Shown one piece after another: positions 17,501-27,300 of a DNA stretch of 64,000 bases. Location of the stretch: positions 14,152-78,151 of the forward strand of contig NZ_JAPIUX010000010.1 in the NCBI RefSeq assembly GCF_026240015.1, read 5' to 3'. How positions within the stretch are numbered: the first letter of the stretch is position 1; each line of letters begins with the position of its first letter. The notes under the pieces are model-generated. The model did not search any database, had not been told where the DNA came from, and saw nothing but the letters and a program-made list of their open reading frames with translations. This DNA is from Acetobacter farinalis. GTDB lineage: Bacteria; Pseudomonadota; Alphaproteobacteria; Acetobacterales; Acetobacteraceae. Position numbers and translations under genes: made by a program.

Positions 17501-18077
17501 CAAAAATCGGGGTGGTGGTGCCCATTTCCGCGCGGGCAATTTTCATGCCGTTGACGGCCGCCTTGATCTGTAGCGTGTCCTGACAGGTTTCAATCAGGAT
17601 GGCGTCCACCCCACCTTCAATCAGCCCGCGCCCCTGTTCGGCAAGGGCGGCCTCCAGGGAGTCATAATCCACATTGCCCAGAGAGGGCAGCTTGGTGCCC
17701 GGTCCTACGGAGCCCACGACATATCGGGTGCGGCCATCAGCAAAACTTTCGGCGGCTTCACGCGCCAGAATGGCTGAGTTCCGGTTGATCTCGCGTGCCT
17801 TGTCTGCCAGATCGAATTCGGCGAGAGTGATGGGCGAGCCACCGAACGTATTGGTTTCCACCATGTCCGCTCCAGCCTCATAATAGCCGCGGTGGATTTC
17901 CCGGATCAGTTCAGGGCGGGAGAGCGTGAGGATTTCCGTGCAGTTTTCCTGCCCCCAGTAATCCCGATTGAGGTCCAGATCGAGCATCTGGATCCGTGAG
18001 CCCATCCCTCCATCACAGAGCAGAACCTGATTGCGCAGAGCATCGAGAACGGGGAGACGAGCAGACATGGCACCCAT
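14562..18077 (-). CDS. metH: Cobalamin-dependent methionine synthase
   Basis: This full-length modular enzyme of 1171 residues methylates homocysteine from methyltetrahydrofolate using B12. The homocysteine domain (1-330) has the zinc cysteines, including the CC pair in GGCCGTS near 293. The pterin domain (about 350-620) follows. The B12 domain shows DVHDIGKN with the cobalt-ligand histidine near residue 740. The reactivation (AdoMet-binding) domain occupies about 890-1171 and ends near RLEDQHPILRLL. The start is either 18077 or an ATG nine bases further in (18068). Neither has a strong ribosome binding site. Confidence 0.97.
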   Translation of the reverse strand: MGAMSARLPVLDALRNQVLLCDGGMGSRIQMLDLDLNRDYWGQENCTEILTLSRPELIREIHRGYYEAGADMVETNTFGGSPITLAEFDLADKAREINRNSAILAREAAESFADGRTRYVVGSVGPGTKLPSLGNVDYDSLEAALAEQGRGLIEGGVDAILIETCQDTLQIKAAVNGMKIARAEMGTTTPIFVQVTVETTGTLLVGPDIAAAATVIHSLDVDLMGLNCATGPQEMAEHVRWLSENWPRLTSVQPNAGLPELVDGQTRYPLSPEDMATWVERFIVEDGLNMVGGCCGTSTPHIAALDAMLRRRAEGTGHYRPAPVAKKSVWIPSVASLYGQVPLRQENAYFSIGERCNANGSKKWRELQEAHDWDGCVALGREQTAEGSNALDICTAFVGRNERAEMDEVIKRFTSSVNAPLVIDSTETPVIEAALKLHGGKPIINSINFEDGEGPATDRMKLARKFGAAVVALTIDEVGMARSPEDKLRIASRLVEFACEKHGLPQSDLMIDPLTFTIATGAEDDRKLGLWTLEGIRMIREAFPDIQIVLGLSNISFGLNPAARAVLNSVYLDLAVKAGMTAAIVHVSKIRPLHMIAPEEVKVAEDLIFDRRSDGYDPLQTLLAMFADRKASEAVKRQKAESVEERLRDRIVDGDRKGLEADLDEAMTKMPPLDIINTVLLDGMKVVGELFGSGKMQLPFVLQSAETMKAAVAHLEPHMERTEGQQRGTIVLATVKGDVHDIGKNLVDIILTNNGYRVVNLGIKVPVADMIASARAEKADAIGMSGLLVKSTVIMRENLEEIARAGLDVPVLLGGAALTRNYVEEDCVAAYAPTGRVAYARDAFDGLTLMDQITQNSFDDYLAAISKKREGKATRRNARAPEQAETRGFTPVDAAAARARRERITADAPALVPPFWGPRVLTATPEAILPFLNERALYQFQWGFRKQGRSLEEFLTWAKQDLRPILRRMLDLAAKDSILAPQASYGYWKAAGDGNDLVLFEEDGTTEAARFTLPRQPRDDGECIADFVRDISHPERDVVGLQVVTVGQKASDIARDWFEENRYQDYLYLHGLSVEMAEAMAEYTHQRIRSELGFAGDDARDMESLLQQGYRGSRYSFGYPACPRLEDQHPILRLLNAERIGVSLTDGDQLHPEQSTSALVILNKHAKYFTI

Positions 18078-18258
18078 GGATCAGAAAAAGCGGGAAGAAG
18101 GCCCCCGGTCGGACGCAGGTCCGGAGGGCGGGGCATTATTCCAGAGAGCCGCATCGGTGTCCACCAGCCGCCTGAGGTGGAAAGGGGAGGCAGACTCCCG
18201 GATACGCCTGCAGCTTCTCTCGTCGGTCCGCTCGGGGGAGGAGGCCCGTCCAGACAGC
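18078..18258. other. metH upstream region, no recognised riboswitch
   Basis: This is the metH leader on the minus strand. It is rich in short inverted repeats, such as CCACC...GGTGG at about 18161-18180. I compared it by eye with the SAM-I, SAM-II, SAH and cobalamin riboswitch cores and found none of their invariant boxes, so no call is made. Confidence 0.4.
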
Positions 18259-18579
18259 ATGGCTGTTTTTTTCAGGGTTCAGCCCTCCGCCGAAGATCGC
18301 GCCGGATGGGGAGACGTGCGGCGCATGGAGGACGGGCAGGACGCTACAGGGCATGGAAGCGGCTGTACTTGCTGCCAGGTGGGTGGGCATCTGGGGCGCC
18401 TGCTGATGAGCCTGGTACAGGAGCGGGCACGTGGGCAGTGCATTTTTTTTCGCACTCTCTGTCTTATTTGTCCGCCACAGCAGGTATCTGCCCTGATACA
18501 GGCTCTGGAGGCCGACCCTTTTGTCTTTTCCCTGTATGGTCTGGACTTTGCTTTAGACCGTTTTTCCTGCCATTGTTGA
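18259..18579 (+). pseudogene. Possible CobW/G3E-like remnant
   Basis: This open frame of about 106 residues from the ATG at 18259 contains GSGCTCCQVGGHLGRLL. This resembles the GCxCC motif and following helix of G3E (CobW) metallochaperone GTPases. Next comes a stretch ending PPQQVSALIQALEADPF, which sits where the family has its ETTGLADP-type segment. The P-loop domain that should precede these motifs is absent. The frame stays open leftward to 18031, but that extension overlaps the divergent metH start. I read it as a truncated or strongly diverged relic; it could also be spurious. Confidence 0.35.
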
Positions 18580-18721
18580 AAAAATAACATAATGTGCTGA
18601 GAATAAAACAGAGAAACACTTTGAGGTCATCGGCGCACCCTGTCATAAGAGCTTCTGTTTGGAAGCTGGACTGGCAAGTCTGTCGGGCCGCGTATTTTAG
18701 GTTTTGTCAAAAGGGTTGTTC
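18580..18721. other. Leader region of the secretion/glycosylation cluster
   Basis: This AT-richer stretch between the CobW-like remnant and the ABC transporter gene should hold the cluster promoter. Several TAATAT-like and TAAAAT-like words are present, but no -35/-10 pair is convincing. Confidence 0.35.
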
Positions 18722-20977
18722 GTGAACCAGACTGATCATGTGCCCGATGTTTCTGGCCCTTCTTCTGATCCCGGCCATGAAAGTGCCGTCCGCCTGACCC
18801 CCACCATGATTCGTTTGCGCGCCGTTGTTGCGGCAGCGCGGTTCCATGGGCTGGAGCTTGATATCCGCGACTTCGCGGCAGACCCGGAAGAAGAAAGCCC
18901 GTCTCCGGCTTCTCTGGTTCGCTGGCTGGAAGAGCAGGGCGCTGTTGCCAAAGGTATGCGCATCAAGTGGCGCTATCTGGTCAAGATGAGCAATTCGCCG
19001 CCGATCGTGCTGATGTTCCAGGACGGGTCCGCGGCCTTGATGGTCAATGCGGATCCGGGCAAAGGCGTTGTCTGGCTGCGTGATCCGCTGAAGGGCGAAG
19101 CTGCGGCCCCGGTGCCGGTTGATGAACTGCGTCTGAGCAAGATCTGGACCGGTGATATTCTGCTGATCAAACGCCGGCGCGATCAGTCGGAGGCAGATGC
19201 GCCCATTAATTTTAGCTGGCTGGCCAAGATGGTGCTGCGGGAAAAGCGCTCCCTGCGTGATATCGCCATTGCGTCCATGACACTCAGTATTCTGCAGATT
19301 TTTCCACCCCTGATTGTCATGCAGGTTATTGACCGGGTGGTGAACTATAAATCCATGTCCACGCTGATTTCGATCAGTGGGATTATTGTTGTTTTTTCCG
19401 TGTACGAAGTTCTGCTGTCCTACGGGCGCAGGGAACTGTCCATGGTTCTGACCACGCGCGTGGACTCCCGTATTTCCCTGCATGTGTTCAGCCGTCTTGT
19501 TGCCCTGCCGCTGGAATATTTTGAACGGCAGCAGGCCGGGAATCTTCTTGGTCGCGTCATGGCAATTTACAAGGTGCGGGATTTTCTCACCGGGAAATTG
19601 ATGACGACGTTTCTGGATCTGTTTACGCTCGTCGTGATCTTGCCGTTCCTGTTTTATCTCAGTTCCACTCTGGCCTGGATGACGGTTGCTGCAGCCGGCT
19701 GTATTGGTCTGATTGTTGTGATTTTCATGGGGCCGGTTGCACGCGTGATGGGAGCACAGATGCAGGCAGAGCGTGAACGGAGTGCTGTTTTGTATGAAAC
19801 AGTGGCCGGCATCCGCACGCTCAAGACGCTTGCTCTGGAAAATATGCGCAAGCAGATATGGGACGAGGCGACGGCGGTTGTCATTCGCTGGAAACTGGCC
19901 GTTGGACGGATGTCCAACTGGCCCCAGACGTTGGTCATGCCGCTGGATATGTTTATCAATCGCGGCATTATCCTGATCGGGGCCTACCTTGCACTGGTTA
20001 ATCCGTCTGCTGTCGGGGTCGGAGGATTGGTTGCGTTCATGATGCTGGGTGGGCGTGTTGCATCCCCTCTGGTCGGATTTGCCAGACTTCTGGACGATTT
20101 CAATGAAGTAAGGACTGCCCTGGGTGAGGCAGCCTCTGTTCTCAACCAGCCGACCGAAACCAAGGCGCTGACAACCGGCATGCGACCGCAGATCAAGGGG
20201 GCGTTGTCGTTCGAGGGAGTGGATTTCACCTATCCGGGTTCAACCTCCAAGGCGCTCAATAACGTCAACTTTGAAATTCCTGCGGGCACCATGCTGGGGC
20301 TGGTGGGGCGAAGCGGGTCCGGTAAATCAACAATCACCCGTCTGCTTCAGGGTGTCAGTCGGTCCTATACCGGTTATCTCAAGCTGGATGGGGTTGATCT
20401 GCGCGAGATTAACCTGACGCATCTTCGGCGGTCCTTCGGCGTGGTGTTGCAGGACAACTTCCTGTTCCGTGGCACGATCCGTGAAAATATTACGGCTGGC
20501 CGTCCGGGCTATACGATTGATGATGTCGTGCGTGCCGCGCGTCTGGCCGGTGCGGAAGAGTTTATTGAACGCATGCCGGCCGGGTATGAAACCTTTATCG
20601 AAGAAGGCTCCACCAATATTTCTGGTGGGCAGCGCCAGCGTCTGGCGATTGCGCGCGCTGTGATTACCGATCCCAAGTTGATGATTCTGGATGAAGCCAC
20701 TTCAGCGCTGGATCCGGAAAGTGAGGCGCTGGTGAACGCCAATCTTGAGCGGATAGGCAAGGGACGCACCATGGTGATCGTCTCGCATCGTCTGTCTTCC
20801 CTAGTGAATTGTGACCAGATCTGCGTGATGGATCATGGGTCTGTGGCAGATATCGCACCCCATGATGTTCTGCTGGAACGGTGCGATATCTATCGTACCC
20901 TCTGGATGCAGCAGAACCGGCATACGGAGGGGAAAGCGCGTACCGGCTCCTCTTCTCTGATTGCGGAAGGAGAATAA
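18722..20977 (+). CDS. Type I secretion ABC transporter with C39-like domain
   Basis: This protein of 751 residues is built like HlyB/LapB. The N-terminal 150 residues form a C39-peptidase-like domain. The usual catalytic CG pair is replaced (TMIRLRAVVAAARFHG), so it should bind substrate and not cleave it. Six membrane helices follow (about 165-440), then an ATPase with Walker A GRSGSGKST near 530, signature SGGQRQR near 632 and LMILDEATSALD near 655. The GTG at 18722 has AAAAGGG at 18709-18715; a TTG at 18704 lies upstream of it. The adaptor gene follows after three bases. The substrate is not apparent here. Confidence 0.93.
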   Translation: MNQTDHVPDVSGPSSDPGHESAVRLTPTMIRLRAVVAAARFHGLELDIRDFAADPEEESPSPASLVRWLEEQGAVAKGMRIKWRYLVKMSNSPPIVLMFQDGSAALMVNADPGKGVVWLRDPLKGEAAAPVPVDELRLSKIWTGDILLIKRRRDQSEADAPINFSWLAKMVLREKRSLRDIAIASMTLSILQIFPPLIVMQVIDRVVNYKSMSTLISISGIIVVFSVYEVLLSYGRRELSMVLTTRVDSRISLHVFSRLVALPLEYFERQQAGNLLGRVMAIYKVRDFLTGKLMTTFLDLFTLVVILPFLFYLSSTLAWMTVAAAGCIGLIVVIFMGPVARVMGAQMQAERERSAVLYETVAGIRTLKTLALENMRKQIWDEATAVVIRWKLAVGRMSNWPQTLVMPLDMFINRGIILIGAYLALVNPSAVGVGGLVAFMMLGGRVASPLVGFARLLDDFNEVRTALGEAASVLNQPTETKALTTGMRPQIKGALSFEGVDFTYPGSTSKALNNVNFEIPAGTMLGLVGRSGSGKSTITRLLQGVSRSYTGYLKLDGVDLREINLTHLRRSFGVVLQDNFLFRGTIRENITAGRPGYTIDDVVRAARLAGAEEFIERMPAGYETFIEEGSTNISGGQRQRLAIARAVITDPKLMILDEATSALDPESEALVNANLERIGKGRTMVIVSHRLSSLVNCDQICVMDHGSVADIAPHDVLLERCDIYRTLWMQQNRHTEGKARTGSSSLIAEGE

Positions 20978-20980
20978 GCC

Positions 20981-22423
20981 ATGAGTGAGCAGGATATTGT
21001 GCCCTCAGGGCAGGAGACCGGTTCCGAGGTGGGTACGGAATTTCTGCGTCAGGCGGATGATCCATACGCACCGGGTGATATGCCGCCGGCCTTGCTGGAA
21101 TTTCATTCTCCCACGGCGGCGCTGGTCAATATGCCGCCCACGGCGTCCGCACAGTATATCACCTGGCTGGTCGGCGCTCTGGTGTTGTCTTCAGTGACTG
21201 TGATGACTGTCTTTCCACTGGATCGGGTGGTGTCGACGCAGGGGCGTCTGGTCTCCACGGAGCAGACGCTTCTCATTCAGCCTCTGGATACCTCCATTGT
21301 CCGGTCCATTGACGTGCGGGAGGGGGATTTCGTTCATAAGGGTGATGTTCTGGCGCATCTGGACCCGACGAGTTCTGGTGCCGACATCGAGAATATGCGC
21401 GCCCAGATGGACCAGTATCAGGCGGAGGTTGATCGTCTGATCTCCGAGGCGGAGGGTCAGATCTATAAGGCTGACCCGAAAAACCCGGCCTCTGTGCAGC
21501 AGGGTGAGGCGTTCCTGCGGCGCCGGGCGGAGTTCAACGCCAAGGTCAGCAATTACGACAAGCAGATTGCCAGCCTTCAGAATGACCTTCAGGGTTATCT
21601 CGCCAGTGCTGCAATGTATGCTTCCCGCGCCAAGGTGGCTTCGGATGTGCATAAAATGCGGATGCAGCTTCAGAAGGATCAGGTCGGGAGCAAGCTTTCT
21701 ACGCTGAGTGCCCAGAACGAGTTGATGGAAGTGGAGCGTTCCCAGATTGGTGCGCAGCAGCAGGCGGCCAGCACACGGAACAAACTTGCGGCGCAGGTTG
21801 CTGAAAAAGAAGCCTATATCCAGAACTGGAAGGCAGAAGTGTATCGCGATCTGGCCGCAGCGCAGCATCATCTTTCTGAAACAAAAGGGGCGTATCAGAA
21901 AGCTGTTCTGCACAATAGTCTGGTGACGCTGAAAGCGGATGAAGACGCGGTTGTGCTGAATATTTCCAAAGTGTCGGTGGGCTCTGTGCTGACAGCCGGC
22001 CAGAAAATCATGACCCTTGTACCGGTGGGGAAAGGGCTTGAAATCGAGACCGTGATGTCCGGCAAGGATGCCGGGTTCGTAAGGCTTGGAGACAAGGCCC
22101 TCGTCAAGTTTGCAACCTTCCCGTATCAGCAATATGGCGGTGCGGACGCAACAGTGCGGACTATCAGTGCTGACTCTTTTGTTGGGGGAGCTGCTGGTGG
22201 TGGCCAGCAGGATAATGACGTCACGCCCGACAGCAGCAGCAAGGAGTTTTATCGTATCCGCCTGCGTGTTGACCGCTATACCCTGCATGGTGTGCCGCGG
22301 TTCTTCCATCCGCAGCCCGGGATGCCGGTAACAGCCGATATCCGTGTCGGCAAACGCACGATCATGCAATATCTGCTGAACAGTTTCATGCCGCTGATGA
22401 CGGATGGCATGCGGGAGCCCTGA
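20981..22423 (+). CDS. HlyD-family membrane fusion protein (type I secretion adaptor)
   Basis: This protein of 480 residues has a cytoplasmic N-terminus of about 58 residues, one membrane helix (59-80) and a periplasmic part. The periplasmic part shows a lipoyl-like half (VREGDFVHKGDVLAHLDP), a long coiled-coil hairpin (about 135-300), the second lipoyl half and a beta-barrel domain. This is the layout of HlyD/LapC adaptors, which link the ABC transporter to a TolC-type outer membrane channel. It follows the transporter by three bases. No TolC homologue is found in the window, so the channel must come from elsewhere. Confidence 0.93.
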   Translation: MSEQDIVPSGQETGSEVGTEFLRQADDPYAPGDMPPALLEFHSPTAALVNMPPTASAQYITWLVGALVLSSVTVMTVFPLDRVVSTQGRLVSTEQTLLIQPLDTSIVRSIDVREGDFVHKGDVLAHLDPTSSGADIENMRAQMDQYQAEVDRLISEAEGQIYKADPKNPASVQQGEAFLRRRAEFNAKVSNYDKQIASLQNDLQGYLASAAMYASRAKVASDVHKMRMQLQKDQVGSKLSTLSAQNELMEVERSQIGAQQQAASTRNKLAAQVAEKEAYIQNWKAEVYRDLAAAQHHLSETKGAYQKAVLHNSLVTLKADEDAVVLNISKVSVGSVLTAGQKIMTLVPVGKGLEIETVMSGKDAGFVRLGDKALVKFATFPYQQYGGADATVRTISADSFVGGAAGGGQQDNDVTPDSSSKEFYRIRLRVDRYTLHGVPRFFHPQPGMPVTADIRVGKRTIMQYLLNSFMPLMTDGMREP

Positions 22424-22467
22424 GAGGTTTTCGGAATGTCTGAGATCATAAGAGGAAGGGGCACATC

Positions 22468-24252
22468 ATGCTACGGGGTCTGATCAGTTGGCTGTTTGGT
22501 CGTGGGCACAAAGATGTCTCTGATACCCGACTGACTCAGGCCAAAGCGCTGCTGGAGCAGGGGGAGGCCACCAAGGCCTTTACCGCGCTGACAGTTCTCG
22601 CGCGGGAAGGGCAGCCGGAAGCCCAGTTTCTGGTCGGGCAGGCTTATCTGAATGCGCAGGGTGCGCCTCCCAATCTGATAGAAGGGGCACGCTGGACGCG
22701 TCGCGCGGCCCAAAAGGGCTGGAGCAGAGCTGCCTTCATTCTGGCAACACTCTATCTGCATGGTCTGCCTAAGGAGGTTGAAGGCGACAGTCTGGCCTCC
22801 GTTTTTGATGATTATCAGGAACGGGAGAAACCACAGCCTGATTATCGCAAGGCAGCCCGCTGGGCGAAGCAGGCAGCGGAGGCCGGAGATCCGGACGGGC
22901 AGGCCCTTTATGGTTATGTTCTGAGTGCTGGGCCTGAAGATATTCAGGATCAGGCCCAGGCGCTGCTCTGGTATCAGAAAGCCGCGGATGCCGGGTGTCT
23001 GCAGGGGCATCTGGGGTTGGGGCTTATCGCGCTCAAGGACGCCCGGACTTACGAACAGTATGAAGCTGCGGCGAGTGAGTTGCGGAAGGCGGCGGATGGC
23101 GGGCTGGGTACCGCGCTCTACCTGATGGGCGTTATGGCCGAACGGGGGAGCGGGGTTCCGCAGGATGATGCGGTCGCGACTGCGTATTTCGGGCAGGCGG
23201 CTGAAAAGAATGTGCGGGGCGGGCAGGCAAAATATGGTCTGGCGCTCATGGCCGGAAAGGGGATTGAACGGAACCGCTCGCGTGGCGAGACTTGGCTGCG
23301 GAAAGCGGCCCTTGCCGGGGATGCAGAGGCGGCGGCCATTCTGGGGGACTGGTACGGGCGTGGTGTTGACCTTCCCCCCAACTATGCCGAAGCAATTTCC
23401 TGGTACCGTTTTGCATCCGAACGCGGCCATGCTGCCTCCAGCCACACGCTGGGGACCATCTATATGGCGGGCGTGGGTGTTCCCAAAGATCCGGAAGCGG
23501 CCGCACAGTGGTTCAAGCTTGCCGCAGAACAGGGTGACAAGCAGGCCAATGCTGATCTGGGAAATCTGGTTCTGGAGGGTGAGGCACCCGCGGCCGAAGG
23601 GCCGGCTCTCCTGCAGTTCTACAGGCAGGCCGCCGAGGCGGGCGATCTGCTGGCCGCTTTCAATGTTGGTGTCTGTCTGGCGCAGGGCATCGGCGGAGAG
23701 CGGAACGAGGAAGAAGCGCTCGAGTGGTTGCATAAAGCGGCGGAAAAAGTGGTCAATGCCCAGTACTGGTATGGTCATATGCTGTTGCAGGGCAGGGGGA
23801 TTGCCCGCAACCTTGAAGAAGGGCGCGCGTGGATCCAGAAAGCTGCGGAAGCCGGGATGGTGGAAGCGGAAGTGACGTATGCTGACTTGCTCGTGACAGG
23901 GGCTGGTGGCCCGAAAGACCATACGGAAGCGCTGCGTTTGTATAGGCAGGCCGCGGAGCGGGGCACTGTCTCGGCTATGTTCTCCGTGGCGGCCCTCTAT
24001 GGCGGTGGGCATGATGTGCCGGAAGACCGTGTGCAGGCGCGGGCATGGTTCCTGAAGGCCGCGCAGCATGGGCATCCGGCGGCGCAACTCATGATGGGTC
24101 GCTATTGCGCCAATGGTCTGGGTGGCGAGAAAGATCTGGAGGAGGCCCGTCAGTGGTATCGCAAGGCGGAAGCCCAGAATGTTGCGCAGGCTAGCGCGGA
24201 ACTGGCGGGTATTGGCACAGGTGGAACAGCACCTCTGCCTGTCGAAAGCTGA
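22468..24252 (+). CDS. Sel1-like repeat protein
   Basis: This protein of 594 residues is made almost entirely of about a dozen Sel1-like repeats of 36-40 residues with patterns such as A.WYRKAAEAG...A...LG..Y..G. Sel1 solenoids are protein-protein interaction scaffolds. There is no signal peptide; the N-terminus begins MLRGLISWLFGRGHK, a short amphipathic or hydrophobic stretch that might touch the membrane. It lies 44 bases after the adaptor gene and 48 before the large glycosyltransferase, so it probably acts with the secretion/glycosylation cluster, perhaps as an assembly scaffold. Confidence 0.88.
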   Translation: MLRGLISWLFGRGHKDVSDTRLTQAKALLEQGEATKAFTALTVLAREGQPEAQFLVGQAYLNAQGAPPNLIEGARWTRRAAQKGWSRAAFILATLYLHGLPKEVEGDSLASVFDDYQEREKPQPDYRKAARWAKQAAEAGDPDGQALYGYVLSAGPEDIQDQAQALLWYQKAADAGCLQGHLGLGLIALKDARTYEQYEAAASELRKAADGGLGTALYLMGVMAERGSGVPQDDAVATAYFGQAAEKNVRGGQAKYGLALMAGKGIERNRSRGETWLRKAALAGDAEAAAILGDWYGRGVDLPPNYAEAISWYRFASERGHAASSHTLGTIYMAGVGVPKDPEAAAQWFKLAAEQGDKQANADLGNLVLEGEAPAAEGPALLQFYRQAAEAGDLLAAFNVGVCLAQGIGGERNEEEALEWLHKAAEKVVNAQYWYGHMLLQGRGIARNLEEGRAWIQKAAEAGMVEAEVTYADLLVTGAGGPKDHTEALRLYRQAAERGTVSAMFSVAALYGGGHDVPEDRVQARAWFLKAAQHGHPAAQLMMGRYCANGLGGEKDLEEARQWYRKAEAQNVAQASAELAGIGTGGTAPLPVES

Positions 24253-24300
24253 GCCTTTCATAAAGGGTTATCACGGCGTGAACAGGAAGCTGGGTCTCTG

Positions 24301-27300
24301 ATGGCGCGTTCGCCCGGTGAGCGAGGGCCTTTGTCCGGATTTGTCACGCAGGATGATCGTGCTGCGTGGGAGGTGTGGGCCAGCGCGCAGGCGCAGGAGT
24401 CTTTCCGGCGGGGCAACGCTGCCTGGCAGGCCGGGCAGGAGGCCGAGGCGTGGGACTGGCTGGAACGCGCTAACCGGCAGGCGCGGGATAATCCCCATGT
24501 CATGCTGGCGCTGGCGCTGGCGCGTCAGGCGGTTGGAGAGGCATCCGGTGCACTCCATCTTCTGGAAGAACTTTTAAAACGTTTTGATTTTCGTGAGGGC
24601 TGGTTTTTTCTGGCGACCTTTCAGCAGGCCGCGGGGGAAGGGGCTGCGGCTGTACGTTCTCTTGGGCGTCTGCTGTCTCATTTTGCCTGTACACCCGAAA
24701 TTGCCACTCTGGCTGCCAAGATTGCGCGGCTGAACGGCCTTGCAGGGTGGTGCGGCGTGCAGGGTGATGGTGTGCTCGTTCTGGGCGGTGCGGCTGCTGA
24801 GGGGGCTATGCCTCAGATGCGGCTGGATGGTCAGCCTGCAAAGGTCGTGCATAAAAAGGCTGGTTGGGTTTGTCCCGCTGGATGGCAGACGGCAAAGAAT
24901 CTGGATCTTTCTTTTTCTGATAGCCAGTTTTTATTGGGAAGCCCTCTCCAGCCCCGTGTCATCACGCGCAGTGAGGGGCTGGTGGAGGCCGGTCCTGATG
25001 GACTGACAGGATGGGTCTGGCTCCCGCATGATGCTGATCGTATTCCCGTGGTTCAGGTGCTGGAGGCGCAGACAGGGAAAATTCTGCATACACTGAAGGC
25101 AGAGGCTTTCAGCGTGTCTGTAAGTTCCGAGGTGCCATTGGCGCGGTATCGCGCTCTGGATGTGCCTTGGGAGGCCCTGCCGGATGGCCCGGTGCGGGTT
25201 GTGGGACCGGACGGGCGGGATCTGGCCGGGAGCCCGCTGGATGCCGGGTTGGAACGGCGCTCTGCCAGCCAGAGTGCGGGACTCGTTGCTCAGGAATTTC
25301 CTTCAGGGGTACGGAAAAAGGACCGTAGTCCTCAGGTGTTTCCGAAATTTGTTCCTGTCCCTGTGCAGCAGGGAGGCGCTGCCAGCCCACTGGTTTCCGG
25401 GCAGCGCGCAGCGGTGGCGCTTGTTATTCCGGTTTATCGGGATAAGGCGCGGACACTGGCATGTCTGAGAACGGTTGCCGAGACTGTCGACTCTCGTAAA
25501 AACCCTGTCATTATCGTGAATGATGCCGCCCCGGATCCGGATCTGGTGGAGGCTGTTGAAGCCTTTGCCGCGCAGGCCGGGTTCCGGGTAATGACGCATG
25601 TGCGTAATCTCGGCTTTCCATCAGCGGTGAATACCGGCCTGAAAGCTGTGCCGGGGCAGGATGTGATTGTGCTCAACAGTGACACTCTGGTGGCTGAAGG
25701 CTGGTTGGAAGAACTGCGGCAGATTGCCTATGCCCGGCCGGAAACAGGTACGGTCACACCCTTCTCCAATGATGCCAGCATTTTATCCTACCCCGCGCCG
25801 GATAAGAAAAACCCTGTTCCGGACCTTGAGGAAACCCGACGCCTGATGGCGTGTGCACAGGCGGCCAATGCCGGGCAGGCGGTGGAAATTCCCACCGCAA
25901 ACGGTTTTTGCATGTATATCCGTCATGATTGTCTCGCCCAGACTGGCCTGCTGCGGGAAGATGTTTTTGCGCAAGGTTATGGCGAGGAAAATGATTTTTG
26001 CATGCGGGCCCGTGCGTTGGGCTGGCGGCATCAGGCTGCGCCGGGCGCGTTTGTTGCGCATGTTGGGTCGGCCTCGTTCGGGGGAACGCGTGCTGGCCTG
26101 ATGCGTCGGAATGAAGCTATTCTTGGTCGCCTTCATCCCGGATATCATGAGCTGGTTGCAGCATGGATTGCAGAAGATCCGCTTTTTCAGGCGCGGCGCA
26201 GGCTGGATCTTGTGAGGTTCCGGGCAGCTCCTGTTCCTGTTCCTGTGCCGGTCTCTGGTGCTGCATCAGGGAAGGCCGCGCGGCAGAAGGGCTCAGTCAG
26301 GAAGGCTTCGGCCGGGCAGAGCCGATCCCGCCGGGCCGTGGTGCTTGTCACGCATGATTATGGCGGCGGGGTTGAGCGCGTGGTGCGCGGCCGTATCAGA
26401 ACCCTGCTGCGTCAGGGGGTGCGGCCTCTGATCCTGCGCCCGCTTGAAGGTGGGTGCCAGATTGAAGAGGGCGTTCTGGGTGAAAAGGGTCCGTCGGGGG
26501 GAGGAGCATGCCCATCCCTGCGTTTCCGGCTTCCGGAAGAGTGGACCCTGCTGGTCCGCATTCTGAAGGCAGAGGGGGCGGAAGGTGTGGAGGTGCACCA
26601 TATGGCAGGCCATCATTCCGGCCTCTATAGGCTGCCAGAGGCGCTGGCCTGCCCTTATGATGTCTATATTCATGATTATATGTGGTTCTGTCAGAGAATT
26701 TCTCTGATGGGCCCCAAGGGCCGCTATTGTGGAGAACCGGATGCCGCAGGGTGCGAAACCTGCATAGCGCTTCTGGGGCGGAATATGGGGGAAGAGATTT
26801 CCGTCACGGCTTATCTTAAGCGGTCGGCTGGTTTTTTGCAGGCGGCGCACAAGGTCCGTGTGCCTTCGCAGGACACGGCTGCGCGGATGCGGCATCATTT
26901 CCCGGGTCTGACCTGCCATGTCAGCCCTCTGGAGGATGATGCGGCGCTTTGTGCCGCAGGCATGGCCGGGAAGGCTGATACAGAGGAATGCGGCCGTGCG
27001 CCGCAGGGCCGCATTCCCGGCGTGGCGGTGATGGGACGGAAGAGGCGCGAGCGGATCCGGGTGTGTGTTATCGGCGCGATCGGTAAGGAAAAGGGATACG
27101 ATGTCCTTCTGGCCGCTGCTCAGGATGCCGCCATGCGGGGGCTGCCTCTTGAGTTCGTGGTGGCAGGGCATACTCCGGATGATGATGCCCTGATGCGGAC
27201 TGGTCACGTTTTTGTCACGGGGGAATACAGGGAGGAGGAGGCTGTTCCGCTGATTGTTTCCCTGCAGGCCGATTATGCTTTTCTGCCGTCCGTATGGCCG

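Noticed and set aside
18078..18260. SAM, SAH or cobalamin riboswitch in front of metH
   Set aside because: Inverted repeats exist, but none of the invariant core sequences of these classes could be found by eye.
22471..24261. Minus-strand frame opposite the Sel1 gene (596 codons)
   Set aside because: The plus strand has a clear repeat protein; the opposite frame has no recognisable features.
26221..26262. Short repeat gttcctgttcctgt in the large glycosyltransferase gene
   Set aside because: It encodes the Pro-Val linker between GT2 and GT4 and is simple low-complexity coding, not a mobile or CRISPR repeat.
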